From assembly GCA_002917775.1 (NCBI GenBank), contig KZ627149.1:921526-985525 (forward strand): DNA of 64,000 nt. Reading direction: 5' to 3'. Positions 28,829-43,180 of the stretch are shown piece after piece. Below the pieces are notes generated by a model. It saw only the letters and a list, made by a program, of their open reading frames with translations. It made no database searches and had not been told where the DNA came from. The translations under genes and the position numbers were made by a program. Source of the stretch: Glaciozyma antarctica PI12. Its lineage: Eukaryota; Basidiomycota; Microbotryomycetes; Kriegeriales; Camptobasidiaceae. Within the stretch, counting starts at the first letter, position 1; every line of letters begins with the position of its first letter.

Positions 28829-31566
28829 TCAAGTCAGTACCGCTCGAGTCGTCAAGAGAGCGAACGAACCTCGTCCATTCCTCGGCCCCGGTGCGAGCAG
28901 CTTGACCCCCATCCCCCTCCTCAACGAATTCACCGCCGCTTCCCTGCTCCCCCTCACCCACTTCTCCACCTCCGCTCCCAACGCCTCCTCCTTGACCCAC
29001 TCCTCAATCCGCGCATCCGCCCCTCCCCCAACATCAACATTAAACCTCGCGACCCTCTCCTCCCATCCCTCCCTCCTTGCCCTCGCCAAAAAGCGCTCCG
29101 AAACCCCCGCCGCATTAACTGACAACTGCGCAACGAGTCGCAAGCTCCTCGCCTTGCTCTTCGAAGCGAGCCGGACGTCCTCGCGCACCCTCCCTACGCC
29201 AATCGAGACGAACGACCCAATCTCGGCGTGCGGGCCAAACGCTTTGCGAGCTTCTTCGAGAGTCGCGTCGGAGGGGTTGAGCGAGGTGGGAGAGTCGATG
29301 TAAGGCGGGGCGGTGGTAGGGGAGTAGGGCTTGAAGAATGGCGAGGAGGCCATCGTGGCTCGAACGACTTGGCGAACCGAGAGAGCTTCGCCATCAGAGG
29401 TGTCGTAGCTCCTGAACCATCGCGCCGTCGAGCCAGCTTTCGAGGACTGGTAGGCCAGGATGGCCGTCTTGCACATCTCGCCGTCGGCCCGGGCGCGTGA
29501 GTCGAGCATCGGGAGATGAGGGAGCGCGTCGAGCGCTTTCTCGAGAAGGACGTCCCGACCGCTGCTGCTCGAGCTCGCAAATAGTTTCGACCAGCGACTC
29601 CTCGTCGAGCGATCCTTCCCTCCGAACGCCTGTTGGGCAAGAACGACGTAGACCTCGATCGCCTCGTCGCAGGTCAGTCGCAATCGACCGAGGAGGAGAG
29701 CGACGAGGCCGCCGGTCGAGATGCCCGTGATGAGGTCGAAGAATTCGCAGGGTCGAAGAGGGGTGGTAGGAGAGAGGGTGGCGAGGGCTGAGCGGAGAGT
29801 GAGGAGGAGGGGGAGACCGCGGATCCCGCCGCCGTCGAGGGAGAGGATGCGGAGAGAGCGGGTGGGAGGAGAGGGGAGGTCGGGCTGCGACATGGGGGTC
29901 GCGGGACGGAAGGTGAGCTCGGGTGGGAGGGCGAGGGAGTGGCGGTTGTTGGCGGGGAGCGGGGGGAGAGGAGCGCCGAGGCTTGAGGAGGGCTCGGAGA
30001 CGATGGGGAGGGCGGGGGTGACGGTGGAGATGCGTTCGATGAGGGACGGCTGGCTGGCAGGCTCTGCGACGACGACGATTTCCTGCGAAGGAGATTCCGG
30101 GGCCGCCATTTCGACGACGCGCTCGACGCTCTCCGGTTCGACGATGGTCGAGACGTCCTCGACGAGGAGACTGGAGGCTTCGCTGTGTGGGACGATGTCG
30201 GATTCGTTGCCAGAAAGAGGTAGGGGAAGTGGCGTCGCTGGCGGAGAAGAGGGCGCCTGCGAAGTCGGTGAATCCGTCGTCGCTTCCTCCTCCCCTCCCT
30301 CCATAATCACGTCCGTCACCTCACCCATCTCGGCGCCTCCGACGTTCTCCACCTTCAATTCCTCGAGCTCCACCTCCGCATCATCCCTCGGCTCGGCCGT
30401 CAGAACCTGTGCGAACAAGCTCGAGTTGCTCGCATGGGACCCCGACAGCGTCGACGTAGACATGTCCCGCGCCAGTCCCTCCATAAGCTCTTCGTCCCGC
30501 TCTGCCTTATCTTCCTTCGTCCCGGATCTCGCTCCGTCTTGGGAGGGTAGAGCGAGGAGAGTCGCAGAAGGCGAGGGCGAAGGCGGCGCGGAAGCGGGGA
30601 AGGGGTTCGATATCTTGCGAACGAGTGGGACTGATGTAGGAGAGGGTAGTGCGCGTCCGGAGGGAGTGCCGAAGATGGTTGGAACGAGGATGGAGGACCG
30701 AGTACTCGTTGGTGAAGGAGGGAGAATCCGCGAGCTTGCCAGCGAGGTCGTAGAGCTGACCGGGGTCGACCAAGTCCGCACGCATCCTTCTCCTCCTTCA
30801 GTCGGTCGCAAGGAGCTGTTCTTATCGAAGCACCATTCGATAAATTCGTCGCGCCGCTTCCCGTCCCCCGTCGAGGGTCGCTCGGCGAGGAATTCGTCGT
30901 ACGTCTCCCCGCGGAGGGCGACGGAGATTCGAAAGAGACGGGGGAGGGCTGCGAGATCGATCTCGAGGTCGGTGGCGTCTTCGGTCGCCCAGGTGGAGGT
31001 GGAGAGGTTGAGGGAGTAGAAGGCGATGAGGGAGGCGAGGGAGGAGGTGAGGGTGCTGAGGGTTTGTAGAGACGACGGGATGAAGTGAACAAGGAGGTGC
31101 AGACGGTCCTTGGTCGCTGCGAAGTCAGTCGCCCAGGACTGAAGGTCGATCACAGTCCTACGGGAGCAAGGCTGCGGTGAGCTCCTGTCCTAGCAGTTCG
31201 CGCGAAGAGTACTCACGACTGGATCTTAAGTCTGTTATCCGCTCCTGCCCTCCCTTCAAACTCGTACCCCTTCTCCTCCCCCGCCCCAACCTCCCTCTCC
31301 ACCACCGCCAGCTTCCCCTCGACCGCACTCAAGACCTCCGCCGCGCGTTCTCCCAACCTCGTACAGCTCTCCCGCAGGACGACACACTTTTCCAGCGAGG
31401 CCCACAGCCCTTTGAAAACCTTGTACGCGGTGGTGAGATCCCGACGTGGGTTGGTCGTGCGGAACGGCCGGGAGGAGAGCAGAAGGAGAGGGGGGGGACG
31501 CGGGGAGTCGCGGAGGGGTGAATGGGAGAGGCGTGAGTTGGTCGGCGAGGGTGGGTCGTCGGCCAT
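28829..31566 (-). CDS. patatin-like phospholipase-domain protein
   Basis: A start at 31566 (MADDPPSPTNSRLSHSPLRD) leads to a helical N-terminal domain (AYKVFKGLWASLEKCVVL, ERAAEVLSAVEGKLAVVE, then LHLLVHFIPSSLQTLSTL), a long acidic/Ser-Pro linker and a C-terminal patatin domain. The oxyanion-hole loop LSLDGGGIRGLPLLL and nucleophile elbow LITGISTGGLVALLLG (G-x-S-x-G) are intact. The expected catalytic Asp is in PYIDSPTSLNPS, where most patatins have D-G-G/A. Later segments (VSIGVGRVREDVRL, RFNVDVGGG) fit lipid-acyl-hydrolase folds. The expected activity is release of fatty acids from phospholipids; the N-terminal domain may be a regulatory or signalling module as in other fungal patatins. One intron separates KIQS from VIDLQSW. 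The stop is at 28829. Confidence 0.85.
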
Positions 31567-32129
31567 GCTGAGCCTGGTGGCTGGGGAGAGACAGAGCTGC
31601 GTTCGAAGCTAGAGGAGGTCATTGCGCAGCCAGAGGAGGTTCGAGCTCCGCGCGAGTTGGGGGGTGAGTTATGAAAGCTCGTTAGACTGAGCAGTAGATA
31701 TTTTCCTGTGTATGTAACGTCTAGCAGACCGTGTTGTGCGATCCTGCGGGGACTCGGAAGCAGGTTGAACGAGTGGAGTAGGCGACAGTACTCAACGCGC
31801 GCTGGCAGAGACGAGCGCGTTCAGAGCACTTTCCAGAGCAGTACTGTGAGATCTTGAGAGAGAATCACGGCGCGCAGTGTAGTGGTCAGAGAGAGAGAGA
31901 CCCAGTCCTCGGCTCGACCTGGGGGTCACAAGGAGCTGGGCGAGAGCGCTTGCTCCTCTCTCACCTACCGCTCACTCGCCACCAGATCCTCAGCCCAAGC
32001 AGCCTCAGCACAACTACCGTACACGTACACCCCCAGGCCTGCACGCGCGCCGCCCATCGGTCCAGCACTCCTCCCTCGGCCCCGCCGCGCCCTATAAAAG
32101 GACACGACTTCGCCTCTCTCCTTCCTCCC
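31567..32129. promoter_or_regulatory. divergent promoter region of the patatin-like gene and GID8
   Basis: About 560 bp with a GA repeat near 31885-31900, C-rich stretches and a TATA box close to GID8. No ORF supported. Confidence 0.5.
32093..32099 (+). promoter_or_regulatory. TATA box upstream of GID8
   Basis: TATAAAA lies 31 bp upstream of the proposed GID8 ATG (32130), in GC-rich surroundings where such a sequence is rare. Its closeness to the ATG implies a very short leader. Confidence 0.55.
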
Positions 32130-33468
32130 ATGGTTCGTCTCCTACGGGATCCCCTCTCATCGCTTGCTCTCCCTCTAACACAGTCCTCCTCAGTCTTCTT
32201 CTAGCAAGAAGCCCGTCACTACTCCGGAGGCATGGAAGGCCCGGCTGGCAGAGGTCAACGTCTCGAAAGAGTGAGTCTTCTCGATCCGGTTCCCTCCTCC
32301 CTATGGCGTCGTAGGCTCGTGCCTGGGTGGCAGAGTAGGGAGCGCTTCATATGATGATACTCTTGATGTGGGAATCTCTCTCGACAACCGCTAATTACGG
32401 TGAATGGAGACACAAAAACACTTCTTGCTGATCTCAGCGCTCCCACACACCCTCGCCCTGGGCTCCAAACACGGCACTGACGAGTGCACGCACACAGGGA
32501 TATCAACGCTCTCGTCGCCAACTACCTCTTCGTCGAAGGCTACCGCGATACGGCCGAAAAGTTTTCTCAGGAGGCGAGCATGAGCCCAGCGATCGACCTC
32601 GCTAGCATCGAGAGCAGGCAGGAGATTAGGCGTGCGGTGCATCGCGGGGACGTCGAGGTCGCGACGGAGATGGTCAACGAGCTGGATCCCGAGGTGAGTC
32701 TCGCTTTCTCCTCCTTCCTTCTCTCCCCTGGTTTCGTTTGAGGGAGGATCGGCGGCGGGCGAAGATTAAACTGTACTATGCACCACTCTCAGGGTCATTT
32801 GAGGTTGTAATGACCTCGATACGATCCCGCTGATGATTATATGACAACCAAATCAAGTCAACAATGAGCCCACCGCCTCCTCTCTCCTCCAGCAGCCCCG
32901 AAACGCGCAGAGCCAGCACTAACCCGCTGTTCCTCTCTCAGATCCTTGACACGAACCCAGCGCTCCACTTCCACCTCCTCCAACTACACTTAATCGAGCT
33001 CATCCGCCAATCCCGCATCCCCGAAGCCCTCTCCTTCGCCCAATCCGAGCTCGCCCCGCGCGGAGAAGCGCACCCCCAGTTCCTCAAAGAGCTCGAACGA
33101 ACGATGGCGTTACTGGCGTTCGAGATGCCGTCTCTCCTGGGCCCTTCGAGCGGCAAGGGGACGGGGATGCCAGAGGGGATTGCGAGCTTGTTGGATCAGG
33201 GACAGAGATTGCGGACGGCTGAGGAGCTCAACAAGGCGGTCTTGACGGCGCAGAGTCAGGGGAAGGACCCGAAACTGCCGGGGTTGATGAGGATGTTGGC
33301 GTGGGGGGAGTCGAGGTTGGTCGAGAAGGGGGCCGAGTTTCCAAAGTGTGAGTTGGCTCGTTTTAGCGTCTTTGCTGTGCTGTACTGATGCGTGTTGGTT
33401 GAGCAGGGCAGTTTCATGATTTGTTGAAGGAGAGGGTCGCGAGTGGAGGGGAGGCGATGGTGCTGTAG
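32130..33468 (+). CDS. GID8: GID complex subunit 8 (LisH-CTLH protein)
   Basis: A scaffold subunit of the GID/CTLH E3 ubiquitin ligase that degrades gluconeogenic enzymes. The first coding exon is just ATG (32130-32132). It is followed by an intron (32133-32193) and then SSSSKKPVTTPEAWKARLAE. LisH: DINALVANYLFVEGYRDTAE. CTLH: IESRQEIRRAVHRGDVEVAT, ILDTNPALHFHLLQLHLIEL and ALSFAQSELAPRGEAHP, then the CRA region LERTMALLAFEMP and ELNKAVLTAQSQGKDPKLPG. The C-terminus WQFHDLLKERVASGG closes at the stop 33466-33468. Introns of 227 nt (32271-32497) and 248 nt (32694-32941) are several times longer than elsewhere in the window. Confidence 0.93.
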
Positions 33469-33680
33469 CTTCGCTCGTTCGTTCGTTTTTTTTGTTGTAG
33501 CTTTGGTCGTATCGCCTGTTGGGAATTACAGTTTTACCTTGTCGTTCATCCTCTCGCTGTACACTCTCGTTTCCCAAGTGTTGGCGCGGCCAAGTACGAG
33601 GACTCCCCTTTGCGGACCGTGCCCAAAAAAAGTGAAGAGAGTCGACTTCTTCCTCGCCGACTCTCCTCCCCTCTCGACTC

Positions 33681-33698
33681 TCGACGACGACGACGACA
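33681..33698 (+). repeat. CGA triplet run directly before the HAS1 start codon
   Basis: Five CGA triplets end two bases before the HAS1 ATG, so they would lie in the mRNA leader. Similar GAC/CGA runs occur at 9881-9927 and near 63705-63722. Confidence 0.8.
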
Positions 33699-35975
33699 AT
33701 GGCGATCAAGGATCCTCAGCCCAGCACGAGCGCAGCAACTCTAGAGCAGAAGAAGGTCCGCAAGCGCAAGCGTCCTTCCAAGACCGCCTCAGCCCCCGAA
33801 GACGTCCCTACCCCTGCCCCCTCCGCTCCCGTCACCTACGACCCACTCGACGAAGAGGACGTAGAGCCCTACATCGATGACGAGCACGAGCCTACTCCAG
33901 CCAAGAAGGAGCGTCTCCCTCGCGTCGAGTTCGAAGCGGAGCCCAAGGCGTCTACTTCGCAGGACCCGCTCGCACTCCTCACGGGCGCGAAGATGGCGTC
34001 GGCGGAGGTGCCGCCGATGGCGTTTAGCTCGTTGGACCTTAGTGGAGGAACGGTCAAGGCGCTTGAGCAGATGGGGTTCGAGAACATGACGGAGGTGCAG
34101 GCGAGGACGATTCCGCCGTTGTTGGCGGGGAGGGATGTGCTGGGAGCTGCGAAGACGGGGAGTGGAAAGACTTTGGCGTTCTTGATTCCGGCGGTGGAGA
34201 TGCTCAACAAGCTCAAGTTCAAGCCTCGTAATGGTGCGTCCTTGTCTCGATGAGGGAGGAGGGAGTGGGAGCTGATGCGCGGTACCGCAGGAACCGGAGC
34301 GATTGTCGTCTCGCCTACTCGCGAGCTCGCACTCCAGATCTTTGGGGTCGCCAAGGAGCTGTGCGAGCACCACAACCAGACGTTCGCGATCGTCATGGGA
34401 GGAGCGAACAGGAAAGCCGAGGCGGAGAAGCTCGCCAAGGGTGTCAACCTCCTCATCGCGACTCCTGGACGTCTGCTGGATCACCTCCAGGTGCGTTCGA
34501 TGAGTGCTCGAGGTACGAGTGACGAGCTGACTGATGTTACGCGTGCAGAACACGAAGGGATTCGTCTTCAACAACCTCAAGGCGCTCGTGATTGACGAGG
34601 CGGACCGGATTCTCGAGATTGGATTCGAGGACGAGATGCGCCAGATCATCAACCTCCTCCCCAAGGGTTTGTCCGCGTTCACTCCCTGTTCTTCCTATAC
34701 TAACGCGCTTCGTCCCTCCAGAGAACCGCCAATCGATGCTCTTCTCCGCCACCCAAACGACCAAAGTCACCGACCTCGCACGCATGTCCCTCCGCCCCGG
34801 CCCTCTCTACATCAACGTCGACTCGCACCGCGAGACGTCGACCGTCGAGAACCTCGAGCAGGGCTACGTCGTCTGCGACAGTGACAAGCGATTCCTCCTC
34901 CTCTTCACCTTCCTCCGCAAGAACCTCAAGAAGAAGGTCATCGTCTTCTTCTCCTCGTGCAAGTCGGTTCAGTACCACGGCGAGCTCCTCAACTACGTCG
35001 ACGTCCCCGTTCTCGACCTCCACGTGCGTTCCTCCTTCCCCCCTCGCTCCTGCGGACTCCCACTCACGCGTTTCGTTTGCAGGGCAAGCAAAAGCAGCAA
35101 AAGCGTACCAACACCTTCTTCGAGTTCTGCAACGCCCCCACCGGTATCCTCCTCTGCACGGACGTCGCCGCCCGAGGCCTCGACATCCCCAAGGTCGACT
35201 GGATCATCCAATTCGACCCTCCGGACGATCCTCGCGACTACATTCACCGAGTCGGACGAACGGCGCGCGCGGGCAAGGCGGGACGCAGTCTTTTGTTCCT
35301 CCTCCCGAGCGAGTTGGGCTTCCTCAGGTTCTTGAAGGTCGCCAAGGTCCCGTTGAACGAGTACTCGTTCCCCGACGACAAGATTGCCAACATCCAAGGC
35401 CAGGTGCGTCCTTCCTCTCCTCTCTTCGACACGCGCTGACTCGCGTTGCGCAGCTCGAGAAGCTCATTTCGAAGAACTACTACCTCCACCAATCGGCGCG
35501 CGACGGCTTCAGGTCCTACATCCAGTCGTACGCCTCGTACTCGCTCAAAACCATCTTCGACGTCTCGGCTCTCGACCTCGCCAAAGTCGGTAAAGCGTTC
35601 GGGTTCCCCGTCCCTCCCTCGGTCAACATCAACATCGGTACGGGGATGAAGGGGAAGAAGAGGAAGGCGGACGGTACGGCTGGGAGCGAGGATGAGAGTG
35701 AGGAGAGCGAGGATGAGAGCGAGGCGATGACGGGGCGGAGGGCGAAGGCGGCGGCGTTGGCGAGGAGGGGTGGGAGTAATGTTGAGAAGAGGAAGGAGAT
35801 TGAGGGGAGGAAGAAGACGGAGAAGGACTTCTATAGGGAGGGGAGGAACAAGTATAGACGATGGAGGGAAGCAGTGGAGTCGTTAGAGCGCGAGTGCAAA
35901 CACTGTAGTTTCCGTTTGGGAAGCTCGTCGGGGTTGAACGTTGAGAGTAGGACCTGCTTCTCGCGTCGGGCGTAA
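33699..35975 (+). CDS. HAS1: DEAD-box RNA helicase Has1
   Basis: An ATP-dependent RNA helicase of nucleolar ribosome biogenesis (40S and 60S, U14 release). The motifs occur in order over seven exons: Q motif [14 protein letters not shown], motif [16 protein letters not shown], Ia [12 protein letters not shown], Ib [71 protein letters not shown] and [15 protein letters not shown]. The Has1-specific C-terminal extension [19 protein letters not shown] and [20 protein letters not shown] sets it apart from other DEAD-box paralogues. The Lys/Asp/Glu-rich N-terminus is nucleolar-like. The last part (after FYREGRNK) is unusually long and ends in a Ser/Arg/Cys-containing tail; an undetected final intron is possible. 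The gene converges with ALG6. Confidence 0.95.
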
Positions 35976-36122
35976 GTATCGCTCCTCGTTTGAGCCGCTC
36001 GCTCCCTCGTACGCGGCTGCGAGACTCTCAAGCTGTTCGAGCTCGACCTCAGAGCTCCTAGCTGGGTACAGGACGAGCAGATTCGAACGCGAGAGCTGGA
36101 ACAAGTGGCGCCGAAAATGATT

Positions 36123-38870
36123 TCAGGTCTTCCCCAGTACTGACCGCACCTCGCCCAACACCGATCGCACCTCCCCATGGCGACTCGAATCAACCCTATG
36201 CCTCGTCGGCGGATGACCCGGGTTCCCCAAGCTCTCCACCACACTCGCTGCCCGCCTCCCCGTCGACTTGCCGACGCTCAACCGCTCTCCCTCGCGCTCC
36301 TTCCTCCTCGGCGGCAACGGGGTCGATTTGGGTGCTGGAGAGCGAGGGGTCGAGAGGGAGAGGCCGATGACGGCCCAGCCTTCTTGAACGCTGCGTTTGG
36401 TCGCCCAGAGGAAACCGAGGGCGAAGACGGTGGCGGAGAGGCTGAGGTTGAAGACGACGAAGAGGTCGGGGAGGTGTTGGGGAGGGGAGGCGACGAGTTC
36501 GAGAGTGTGGAGGAGGAGGATGGCGGAGTAGGAGAGCTGGAATAAAAGCGTCAGTGGTAGCTTCGATGTGGGGAGGTAGAGACGCACGAGACTGAGAAAC
36601 TTGACGAAGGAGAGGCGCAAGGAGAGGGGGTTGTAGCCGATGGCAAAGTTCCAAAAGAGTGTGAGAACGATGTACTGAAGCCCAAGTCCGTCGCGTTTGA
36701 GCAGCGGCCACATGCTGTGCGAAACGACGTTAGCTGTGCGATTGTCGACGAAGGTTGAGGAAGCACACCTGAAGACGCCAACGTTGTTGAGCAAAATCGC
36801 CCACTCCCAGTCCATCCTCCCGAATCCCGCCTCGCGTCCTCCCATCAGCATCGTCAAGGGCATCAGAGGCAGCAAGATGCTCTTCTCGTGCACCTGGAAC
36901 GAAAAGAGGAAGAACGCCATCGACGAGACGAACAGCGCATGCGGGAGCAAGATGAGCGTCGGCATCGACTCCTTCTCCTTCTCCTTCTTCGCTTTAACGT
37001 CCTTCTCCTCCTTTCCCTTGACCTCGTTCCCCTCCGTGTCCCTCCTGCGCTTCCCCGCCTCCCAGCTCACCCACAGCATCCCCACCACGCCGGGAAGGAC
37101 CGCCAGTCCGGTGGCTGCGAGCGCGAGCTTCGCTAGCGTGGTGACCGACGCGAGATCGCGCAGCTTCACGACGATGTTGAGAGCGCACCAGACGTTGGCG
37201 ACTTTGTCTTCGAAAAGGCCGCGGGCGAAGGGGAAGATGCGGTGGAGAGATTGGAGGAGGAGGGATGGTGGGTAGACGAAGGGGGAGAAGAGGAGGAAGA
37301 ATGTTGAGAGAGTGACGAAACCGAGGTTGAGGAGGAGGGAGACGCTGAAGATCAAGGCGTCAGTGAGGAGAGTATGCGGTTAAGGGCGAGGAGCGCACCC
37401 TTCTCGTCCACCGAGGTAGAGGCACTTGCCTAGAAGGTAGGCAAAGCTGGGAAAGACTTCATCAGCAAAAAAGAAGCTGGCAGTCTGGGAGACGCTCACA
37501 TCGCAGGACTGTAGTAGAGCGCCATCTGCTTGAAGCAAAGCGAGAGGACGAAGGCGACCGCGCCGAGAAGGTCGCGATCCATCTGGAAGAAGTTGACCGA
37601 CCAGAGCGTTAATCCCAGCATGATCGAGTTGTACCTGTGAGGGCGAGAGTCAGCCTGAAAGCGAAGTAGAACGTCGAGCGAGAGAGCTCACTGAAAGTGA
37701 CCGTTGTCGATCAAAATCAGCGCTGGCTGAAGCAGGATGCTGAGAGCAGCGACCACCTGCGTTCAGAGACACGTATCAGTCTTGCCCTTGCACCAGAAGT
37801 ACTCGAATAACTCGCCACGACACGCATCCGCTTCTCTCCGTGACCCTTCCCAAAGTTCTTCGCACAGTAAACCACCACCGCACTAATCCACACCAGCGCG
37901 TCACCTCCCACCACCGTCGCTCTCATCCAGCTCTTCATCCCTCCCTCACTCTCCATAACCCGCATCCGCTCCTCCCACTCCACTCCCTCTGCTCCGAGTC
38001 CACCGACAGGCCGGAGCTCGACGTATTTTGCTGTCCGCGCGTCTAGGCGAGCAAGGAATCCGAGGAAGAGAGAGTGGTAGGCGGTCAAAGGAGGGTAGTC
38101 AAGTCCCCAGTAGGCGTGTTCACGATAGTACCACTCGGAAAGAAGGACCGACGGTTCGGTGGACGAGGAGTGGAGGAAGGAGAAGTGGGAGGGGAAGGAG
38201 GAGGAGGTCATGGCGATCCAGTGCCTTTGTGCTTCGAGATCACCGCGAAGAGGAGGAGTGTTGTAGCCTGGTAAACGACTCAGTCAGCGAGGAACGGTCG
38301 AGGGGGAGGGGGAGGCGACGCACCCGAGTAGCCTCCCAACCCAACCGACCACTTGACCCAGAGCACCAGGGCTATTGACACAGCGATCCCCCAGCGCGAC
38401 TTGCCGCTCTTGCCCATCCAACGCGCGTACCGCCGCAAGGGAGAGTCGGTCAACAACCTCGCTGCCTTCTGCCGCTCCTTCCACTCCGCCGAGCCATCCA
38501 CCTTGCGCGTACGCGTCTCGTGCAACGCTGAGAGCACTGATGCGCCGCTCTCTGACGCCGAGTCGTCCGCTCCCTCGCGGTGAAAGCGTAGACTGTGCCG
38601 GCTCGCCGTGCGCGACTCCTTCCGGCTGTAGGCTGTCGATTCAGCAGCGGCTGCAAAGGCCTGGTAGGAGCTTTCCTTGGTGGCGTGCGATCTGGAGGAG
38701 GTGGGACCGCGTTTGCTGCTGGACCGGTGCTCAGAGCGGGACTTGGTGGTCGGCAGAGGAGGGGAGGGATAGGGAGGAGGATTGGCGAGGGCGTTCAGGT
38801 TCGAGAGGTTGAGCTGGTGCGGCCGGCGAGGCTGTGGTTGAGCAAGCGGTACCTCGTGGCTGGCGTCCAT
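36123..38870 (-). CDS. ALG6: dolichyl-P-Glc:Man9GlcNAc2-PP-dolichol alpha-1,3-glucosyltransferase
   Basis: An ER membrane enzyme that adds the first glucose to the lipid-linked N-glycan precursor. After a cytosolic disordered N-terminus (MDASHEVPLAQPQPRRPHQ) comes a membrane segment (WGIAVSIALVLWVKWSVGL). The luminal loop reads PPLRGDLEAQRHWIAMTS, then EWYYREHAYWGLDYPPLTAY, the GT57 family signature. The E-A-Q-R-H-W form separates Alg6 from Alg8. Many hydrophobic helices follow, with the conserved SFQVHEKSILLPLMP near the C-terminus (about 36890). A Pro/Arg-rich tail ends at 36123. About eight introns. The ATG at 38870 was chosen because the frame upstream lacks a better start. The N-terminal extension (about 180 residues) is longer than in budding yeast. 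Confidence 0.92.
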
Positions 38871-39299
38871 GCCAGTGGAGTGAGTCGGCGAGGTGATACG
38901 GAGGAGGGGGAGCTGTGTTTGGACTCCCGTCCACGTCGCTCGCGTCGCTGTGGCGGGTTTCCCACAAGCCACACTCGCTTTCTCTCACCGCTCTGGACCA
39001 GGCCTCCTCCTACTCCGCTTCAGAGCGCCTGCAAACACCTGCTCGTTGGCATCTCCTCGGCGCCTCCCCTCGAATTTGCTCCCGTCGCTCTCTTCGAGCT
39101 GCGCGCGCACCTCCTCGTGTACGCAGCGCGGCCTCGTCGCGTTTACCGGCTCTCCCTCTCTCTTCCCCTCCAACTCGGCTCGGAGGATCTTCGCCAGTCT
39201 TTTTGCCAAGCTCTCCGAGTGGAGGAGTCGTCCTCTGCCTAAAGGAGGAGAGCAGGAGATCGACACGCTCCCCGACCCTTGCGAAGCTCTTCTCTGACA

Positions 39300-39827
39300 T
39301 GATGGCGGATTTTGCGAGGGACCGACCGACTTCGCAGGAAGCACTCGCACGCCTGCGAAGCTTCGGAAATCGGACTCAAACAAGGTGCTCGACAGTCCAG
39401 TGGCGGAAGGCTGCGCTCCGTGGTACCGGGCTCACATTCGCGAGGAGAAGTGAGTCTATCGCGTCTGGCCGTTCGTGCGCACACTGACAGTCTCTCTCGC
39501 AGCCGCACCCCCCTCCCTGGAGCTCGCAGGAACTTGGAAAGCTGGAACAATCGAGCTCGTGCGCGCTTACGGGTGCGAAGCCAGCTTGCTCTCTGCTCTC
39601 TCCGGCTTCGTTTCGGTGCGGCCTCTCCAGTCTGCGCATCCGGTCCTATGTTTGCCTATCCTTCTCGTACAACCATCCACGCGCACTTCGCATGGCAGCA
39701 GCTCGGTCTGGCTCAAACATCGACGTACTTCGCAAGATCGCCGCAAACCCGCTCTCTCAGCAGCACGTCCTCACCGCACTACGACGAACCCCTCATTACA
39801 TACAACCGTACCGAACGAAACCACACC
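39300..39827 (+). CDS. possible small gene, incomplete model
   Basis: Weakly supported. An exon-like block starts after a good branch/acceptor (CTGAC, then CGCAG at about 39345) and reads STRTPAKLRKSDSNKVLDSP then VAEGCAPWYRAHIREE up to a clear GTGAGT donor at 39452. A further acceptor occurs near 39502, after which two frames stay open to about 39830. No 5' exon with an ATG could be placed, and no family was recognised. The region could also be the leader or promoter of ALG6. It abuts the MCM3 3' end on the other strand. Confidence 0.25.
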
Positions 39828-43052
<3,225 letters not shown>

Positions 43053-43180
43053 TTGCTTGAAGCGGGGCGGGAGGAGGAGGGAGGGGGGAGGAGAAGAAGG
43101 AAGTCGTCGCGTCCTCCTCAAATTGGCTGAGCGCGACTCGGAGCTTGCCCTCAGCCTGGTCGCTCCCTCCGAGGTCAGGA
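43053..43180. promoter_or_regulatory. 128-bp bidirectional promoter of MCM3 and the RAD51 paralogue
   Basis: Divergent starts are 128 bp apart. The spacer has a G/A-rich block, a CGCGT core (near 43110) resembling the MluI cell-cycle box, and an ATTGG (inverted CCAAT) near 43124. Coregulation at G1/S is plausible but inferred. Confidence 0.55.

Noticed and set aside
29721-31019. 432-codon plus-strand open frame
   Set aside because: Exactly antisense to the patatin-like gene; codon bias and motifs belong to the minus strand. High GC content creates long antisense frames.
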